Shown here: in pieces, positions 60,151 through 64,000 of the stretch
Layout: the number at the start of each line of letters is the position of its first letter
Position numbering within the stretch: position 1 is the first letter of the stretch
Assembly (NCBI RefSeq): GCF_042685745.1
Contig: NZ_JBHUNT010000001.1
Span: 4,650,001-4,714,000, forward strand
Source of the DNA: Prauserella_A oleivorans
GTDB taxonomy: Bacteria; Actinomycetota; Actinomycetes; Mycobacteriales; Pseudonocardiaceae
Direction: 5' to 3'
Length of the DNA: 64,000 nt
Program-made: the position numbers and the translations under genes
The notes under the pieces: generated by a model
Databases searched by the model: none
The model's input: only the letters and a program-made list of their open reading frames with translations
What the model was told of the DNA's origin: nothing

Positions 60151-61590
60151 TCACTTGTTCGGCGACGCGGCGGCGGAGCCGGCTTCGTCCGCCTCGGTCA
60201 CCGCGTCCGCCTGACCGGCCTCGCCGGCGCCCTCGGTACCCTCGCCGGCCTCGGCCTGAGCCTGGTCCTCCTCGGGACCGAACAGGTCCGTGAGGTCCAG
60301 CTCCTGCCCGGAGGCGTCGGTCACCGTGGCGTTGCGCACCACCGAGGCCAGCGCCTTGCCGCGGCGCACGTCGGCGAAGATCGCGCCGAGCTGGCCCGAC
60401 TGCTGGGCCCGCTGGACGTACTCGTCCGGGCTGACGCCGAAGCGCTGGGCCTGGTAGATGATGCGCTCGGTGAGCTCCGCGTCGTTGACCTGGACGTCCT
60501 GCTCGTCGGCGAGCGCGTCGAGCAGCAGCTGCTGCCGCACCGACTTCTCGGCCTCCTCGCGGACCTCCCGCTCCCACGCCTCCGGGTCGCCACCCTGCGC
60601 CTCGAGGGCCTTCTTGTAGGCCTCCTCGTCGTGGTCGTAGGGGTGGATCGCGTCGTGCTTGCGGTTGTCGATCTCCGCCTCGAGGACCTTCTCGGGCAGC
60701 GGCACGTCGACCCGCTCGAGCAGCGCGTCGAGCACCTTGTCGCGGGCCTCGACCCCCTGCTGCATGCGCTTCATGCGGGTGAGCCGCTCACGCAGGTCGG
60801 ACTTCAGCTCCTCCAGCGTGTCGAACTCGCTGGCGAGCTGGGCGAACTCGTCGTCGGCCTCCGGCAGCTCCCGCTGCTTGATGGTGTTGACCTTGACGGT
60901 CACCTCGGCGTCCTTGCCCGCGTACTCGCCGGCGACGAGCTTCGTGGTGAACGTCTTGCTCTCACCCGCGCTGGCGCCGATGATCGCCTCGTCGATGCCC
61001 TCGACCAGCTGGCCGGAGCCGATCTCGTAGGACAGGCCGGTCGTGGAGGCCTCGGGAACCTCCTGGCCATCGACGGTGGCCGAGAGGTCGATCGAGACGA
61101 AGTCGCCGTTCTCGGCGGGCCGGTCGACGCCGGTGAGCGTGCCGAAGCGCGCGCGCAGCTCGTCCAGCTGCTCGTCGACCTCGGCGTCGGTGAGCTCGAT
61201 GTCGGCCACGCTCACGGACAGATCGCTGAGGTCAGGGAGGGTGATCTCCGGACGCACGTCGACCTCGGCACTGAACTCGAGCACCTCACGGTCCTCGAGC
61301 TTGGTGACCTCGAAGTCGGGCTGGCCGAGAGTGCGGACCTCACCGGTCCGGACGGCCTCCAGGTACTTGGCGGGGATGGCCTCGTTGACGACCTCGTCGA
61401 GCACCGGGGCACGGCCGATCCGGCTCTCGAGAACGGGGGCCGGGGCCTTCCCGGGACGGAAGCCGGGGATCCGGACCTGCTGAGCGATCTTGCGATAGGC
61501 GCGGTCGAAGTTCGGTTTGAGCTCGTCGAACGGCACCTCGACATTGATCTTCACGCGCGTCGGGCTCAGCTGCTCGACGGTGCTCTTCAA
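60151..61590 (-). CDS. tig: Trigger factor (ribosome-associated chaperone)
   Basis: A 479-residue peptidyl-prolyl isomerase chaperone. The N-terminal ribosome-binding domain has IPGFRPGKAPAPV (near 42-54), followed by the FKBP-like domain (NGDFVSIDLSATVDGQEVPE) and a long helical C-terminal domain. The acidic tail of about 45 residues (QAQAEAGEGTEGAGEAGQAD) is typical of actinobacteria. The TTG start at 61590 is supported by AGGAG 6 bases upstream. The tig-clpP1-clpP2-clpX order is conserved. Confidence 0.97.
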   Translation of the reverse strand: MKSTVEQLSPTRVKINVEVPFDELKPNFDRAYRKIAQQVRIPGFRPGKAPAPVLESRIGRAPVLDEVVNEAIPAKYLEAVRTGEVRTLGQPDFEVTKLEDREVLEFSAEVDVRPEITLPDLSDLSVSVADIELTDAEVDEQLDELRARFGTLTGVDRPAENGDFVSIDLSATVDGQEVPEASTTGLSYEIGSGQLVEGIDEAIIGASAGESKTFTTKLVAGEYAGKDAEVTVKVNTIKQRELPEADDEFAQLASEFDTLEELKSDLRERLTRMKRMQQGVEARDKVLDALLERVDVPLPEKVLEAEIDNRKHDAIHPYDHDEEAYKKALEAQGGDPEAWEREVREEAEKSVRQQLLLDALADEQDVQVNDAELTERIIYQAQRFGVSPDEYVQRAQQSGQLGAIFADVRRGKALASVVRNATVTDASGQELDLTDLFGPEEDQAQAEAGEGTEGAGEAGQADAVTEADEAGSAAASPNK

Positions 61591-61678
61591 CGTTTTCTCC
61601 TAGCCGGGACAGTGTCGGTATCTGGAATCGGTCCGCCGACCGCAGGTCAAGAGGGGACCGAAATCCGAGTCTAGGCCA

Positions 61679-61731
61679 GCGGACCCGCGAGGGCCGTGCC
61701 GGGCCTCGCGGGATGCGCGCGGCCGGTCCGC
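61679..61731 (-). terminator. Terminator hairpin after nhaA
   Basis: Nested inverted repeats just past the nhaA stop: an outer 7-bp pair (GCGGACC at 61679-61685 with GGTCCGC at 61725-61731) encloses a 9-bp pair (CCCGCGAGG at 61684-61692 with CCTCGCGGG at 61704-61712). The two overlap by two bases, so they are alternative folds. Likely ends nhaA transcription before tig. Confidence 0.65.
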
Positions 61732-61733
61732 CG

Positions 61734-63095
61734 TCAGCGCCGGGGCTGCTCCGTGGGCTCCGCCACCCCGCCCGGCGCGCCGTCTCCGCCCGCCCCGGGC
61801 CGCGGCTCGTCCTCCTCGTAGACGTCCGGGATGCCGTCGCGGTCCTCGTCGCGGGTCTCCTCCTCGTGGATGCGCCGGTACACACGGTTGCGCAGGCGGA
61901 GGATCACCGTCGCGAGGACGGCGGACACGAGGGATCCGGCGAGCACGGCGAGTTTGACGTGTTCGCCGTGCTCGCTCTCCGCGCCGAAGGCGAGGTCGCC
62001 GACCAGCAGCGACACGGTGAACCCGATGCCGCCGAGCACGGCGACGCCGAACACGTCGATCCACGCGAGCTCGCCATCCAGTTCGGCGCGGGTGAACCGG
62101 GCCAGCAGGAAGGTGGAGCCGAAGATGCCGATGGCCTTGCCGAGCACCAAGCCGGCGACGACCCCGAGCACCACCGGGTCGGTGAGCGTCTCGCCGAGCC
62201 CGTCGAGCCCGCCCAGGGTGACCCCGGCCGCGAAGAACGCGAAGATCGGCACGACCACGCCCGCCGAGACCGGACGCAACCGGTGTTCGAACCGTTCCGC
62301 CAGGCTCGCCGTCTCCCCCGGCCGCTTCATGGCGGGCACCGCGAAGCCGAGCGCCACCCCGGCGACGGTGGCGTGCACGCCGGACGCGTGCAGCAGCGCC
62401 CACGCCGTGATCCCCAGCGGGATCAGCAGCCAACACGCGGTGATGCGGCGCTGCACCAGCAAGGTGAACACGGCCACGGGCAGCAGGAACAGCAGCAGCG
62501 GGACGACATTGAGCTCCTCGGTGTAGAAGAGCGCGATGATGAGGATCGCCACGAGGTCGTCGACGACGGCCAGCGTGAGCAGGAACGTCCGCAGCGCCGA
62601 CGGCAGGTGCCTGCCGATCACGGCCAGCACGGCCACCGCGAACGCGATGTCGGTGGCCGTCGGGACCGCCCAGCCGCGCAGCGCCTCCGCGTCGCCCCAG
62701 TTGACGATCGCGTAGATGATCGCAGGCATGGCCACGCCGCCGAGCGCGGCGACGACGGGTACCAGCGCCCGTCTGGGATCCCGCAGGTCGCCCGCGACGA
62801 ACTCGCGTTTCAGCTCCACCCCGACGACGAAGAAAAAGATGGCGAGCAGGCCGTCGGCGGCCCAGTCCGCCGCCGAGAGCTTCAGATGCAGAGCCTCGGG
62901 CCCGAACGTGAACTCGCTCAGCGCGGTGTAGAAGCCCGACCACGGGGAGTTGGCGAGCACCAGCGCCACCACGGCGCCGGCGAGTAACAACATCCCGCCG
63001 ACGGTCTCCTGGCGCAGGATGTCGGCGACCTGTTTCCACTCGGCCCAGGACGAACGACGGAAGAGCGGGGATCGTGCCGGAGTCGAGCTGTTCAC
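61734..63095 (-). CDS. nhaA: Na+/H+ antiporter NhaA with C-terminal calcium-loop-like tail
   Basis: A 453-residue antiporter that exports sodium in exchange for protons. The paired aspartates of the ion site are in LAVVDDLVAILIIALFYTEE; FFFVVGVELKREFVAGDLRD, GWAVPTATDIAFAVAVLAVI and GVHATVAGVALGFAVP are diagnostic. The core ends near 395, and a 55-residue polar tail follows. It contains DEDRDGIPDVYE (about residues 414-425), which fits the DxDxDGxxDxxE calcium loop of EF-hand and thrombospondin type 3 motifs. GTG 63095 has no ribosome binding site; TAGGAT at 63102-63107 lies 6 bases upstream, consistent with a leaderless message. Confidence 0.93.
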   Translation of the reverse strand: MNSSTPARSPLFRRSSWAEWKQVADILRQETVGGMLLLAGAVVALVLANSPWSGFYTALSEFTFGPEALHLKLSAADWAADGLLAIFFFVVGVELKREFVAGDLRDPRRALVPVVAALGGVAMPAIIYAIVNWGDAEALRGWAVPTATDIAFAVAVLAVIGRHLPSALRTFLLTLAVVDDLVAILIIALFYTEELNVVPLLLFLLPVAVFTLLVQRRITACWLLIPLGITAWALLHASGVHATVAGVALGFAVPAMKRPGETASLAERFEHRLRPVSAGVVVPIFAFFAAGVTLGGLDGLGETLTDPVVLGVVAGLVLGKAIGIFGSTFLLARFTRAELDGELAWIDVFGVAVLGGIGFTVSLLVGDLAFGAESEHGEHVKLAVLAGSLVSAVLATVILRLRNRVYRRIHEEETRDEDRDGIPDVYEEDEPRPGAGGDGAPGGVAEPTEQPRR

Positions 63096-63101
63096 TCCCG
63101 A

Positions 63102-63107
63102 ATCCTA
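63102..63107 (-). promoter_or_regulatory. Probable -10 box of nhaA (leaderless)
   Basis: TAGGAT on the minus strand, 6 bases from the GTG at 63095, so transcription should begin at or beside the start codon. No convincing -35 was found. Confidence 0.5.
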
Positions 63108-63152
63108 CAAACGGTGCCCTCGGCCGGAAGGCCGTTCCCGGACGTGCGCACG

Positions 63153-63434
63153 TCACCGCAGCTTGCGCAGCCACTTCCGCCAGATGATCGCCGTCGGCAC
63201 GCACACCGCGAGCACGATGCCGAAGATGCCCAGCACGGGCGAGGAGATCTCGGCGCCGATCGCGATGACGGCGAGCCCGGCGACGAACAGGACCACGAGG
63301 CCGACCAGGGTCAGGATGGGGCCGCCGAAGCCGGGCCGCAGGGTGGCGAGCCGCTGGGCGAGCCGTGGGTCGTCCTCGGCCAACCGACGCTCGATCTCAG
63401 CGAGCTGTCTCTGCTCTTCGTCGTGCAGTGCCAT
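63153..63434 (-). CDS. DUF3040 family membrane protein
   Basis: A 93-residue actinobacterial protein beginning MALHDEEQRQLAEIERRLAE, the charged helix that defines DUF3040, followed by two membrane helices (PILTLVGLVVLFVAGLAVIA and GIFGIVLAVCVPTAIIW). Function unknown. It is divergent from the sensor gene at 63620. Confidence 0.85.
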   Translation of the reverse strand: MALHDEEQRQLAEIERRLAEDDPRLAQRLATLRPGFGGPILTLVGLVVLFVAGLAVIAIGAEISSPVLGIFGIVLAVCVPTAIIWRKWLRKLR

Positions 63435-63619
63435 GCGGCATCACCAAGACCATTATGGATCCACGACGCCGTTACGCACAGTCCCAGACCGCGCCTATTT
63501 TGCCCGGTTCGTGGACCCTGTGCTCCGACGGACTTCACGCTGGGTACTCCGGACGGATAGATTCACAAGGTCATCACCCAGCCAGACCACAACGTCGTCG
63601 GTGACAGCCGGGAGCGTGC

Positions 63620-64000
63620 ATGTCGGTGCCTGCCGAAGCCGGGCCGGGGCGCGGGCAGCTCTGGTCCCGGCGGCTACGTGATCCCGCCACGATTCTGGAG
63701 ACCGCCCGCCACATCGCGGACGACCTCGCCGACGGCCTGTCCGGGCCCCGCGTCCGCTCCGCCGCCCGCAACATCCGCAGGCTGCTGGCCGCCGACGGTG
63801 TCGCGCTCGCCGACCTCTCCCCCAACATCGTGGTGGCGGGGTCCCTGCCCCGGGACGTCGACACGACCGCGATGATCAACGAGGTGCTGCACACGGAGAG
63901 CCGGTGCCGGCGCGCCGAGGTGGTCGCCGAACCGCTGATCGTCCACGACGAGCTGGCGGGCGTGCTCGCCGTGTCGGGCACGACCCGGCTGGCGGCGTTG
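63620..64000 (+). CDS. Sensor protein with GAF-type domain, N-terminal part
   Basis: The first 127 codons of a gene that runs past the window. Translation gives MSVPAEAGPGRGQLWSRRLR, then DPATILETARHIADDLADGL and NIRRLLAADGVALADLS, with a repeated hydrophobic pattern ending VVAEPLIVHDELAGVLAVSG. This looks like a GAF domain as found at the N terminus of LytS-like sensor histidine kinases, but the catalytic part is outside the window. ATG 63620 has GGGAG 6 bases upstream. Confidence 0.6.
   Translation, partial: MSVPAEAGPGRGQLWSRRLRDPATILETARHIADDLADGLSGPRVRSAARNIRRLLAADGVALADLSPNIVVAGSLPRDVDTTAMINEVLHTESRCRRAEVVAEPLIVHDELAGVLAVSGTTRLAAL

Overview
The window looks like chromosomal DNA from a high-GC actinomycete, most likely family Pseudonocardiaceae (Saccharomonospora/Amycolatopsis/Prauserella type; genus not resolved). 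The reasons are strong GC-rich codon use, many GTG/TTG starts, an actinobacterial gene order (rsfS-nadD ... proB-obgE-rpmA-rplU-rne ... ndk ... folC-DUF4233 ... valS ... clpX, clpP2-clpP1, tig), a mycobacterial-type RqlH helicase, two clpP genes, and RNase E with an IF2-N-like N terminus. No tRNA, rRNA, CRISPR array or prophage was seen. One 932-bp insertion sequence is present.

Layout. 1-11854: housekeeping block on the minus strand (rsfS, nadD, proB, obgE, rpmA, rplU, rne), interrupted by a plus-strand rqlH and an MHS-type transporter. The rne frame is broken by one extra base in a run of eight G. 12389-18607: secreted subtilisin, a three-gene ABC exporter, ndk, then an 84-residue peptide gene followed by a cytochrome P450. 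18612-25899: Tat-exported PhoD phosphatase, a large LPxTG-anchored VWA surface protein, DUF4233 and folC.

26236-36448 is accessory metabolism: two divergent operons around a 308-bp control region. The minus operon has a shortened flavin-reductase-like protein, an HpaB-type flavin enzyme, RidA, DUF1028 and an M20 amidohydrolase, joined by 4-base overlaps. The plus operon has an amino-acid-type ABC importer with fused permease and ATPase, an agmatinase-family ureohydrolase, an unrecognised 167-residue protein, a LysR regulator and a DUF1989 protein. Together they suggest uptake and breakdown of a nitrogen-rich (possibly guanidino) compound. The IS lies just beyond.

37514-49724: SGNH hydrolase, valS, a MarR-MFS efflux pair, a bacterial GOLPH3-like protein, then a GntR-controlled operon (HpcH aldolase, nitrilase-family amidase, DctPQM TRAP transporter, RraA-type aldolase), which reads as import and cleavage of an organic acid. 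49847-57245: M14 peptidase, an OFA-type transporter with a 45-residue partner, fdhD, a Tat-exported esterase, a MEDS/ATPase regulator and a small membrane protein. 57263-64000: clpX, clpP2, clpP1, tig, nhaA with a calcium-loop-like tail, DUF3040 and the start of a GAF-type sensor.

Several genes (marR, gntR, nhaA, perhaps valS and nadD) appear leaderless: a TAnnnT box sits about 6-10 bases before the start codon and there is no ribosome binding site. Six strong hairpins mark gene ends. Family assignments rest on motifs recognised by eye; no database search was run.
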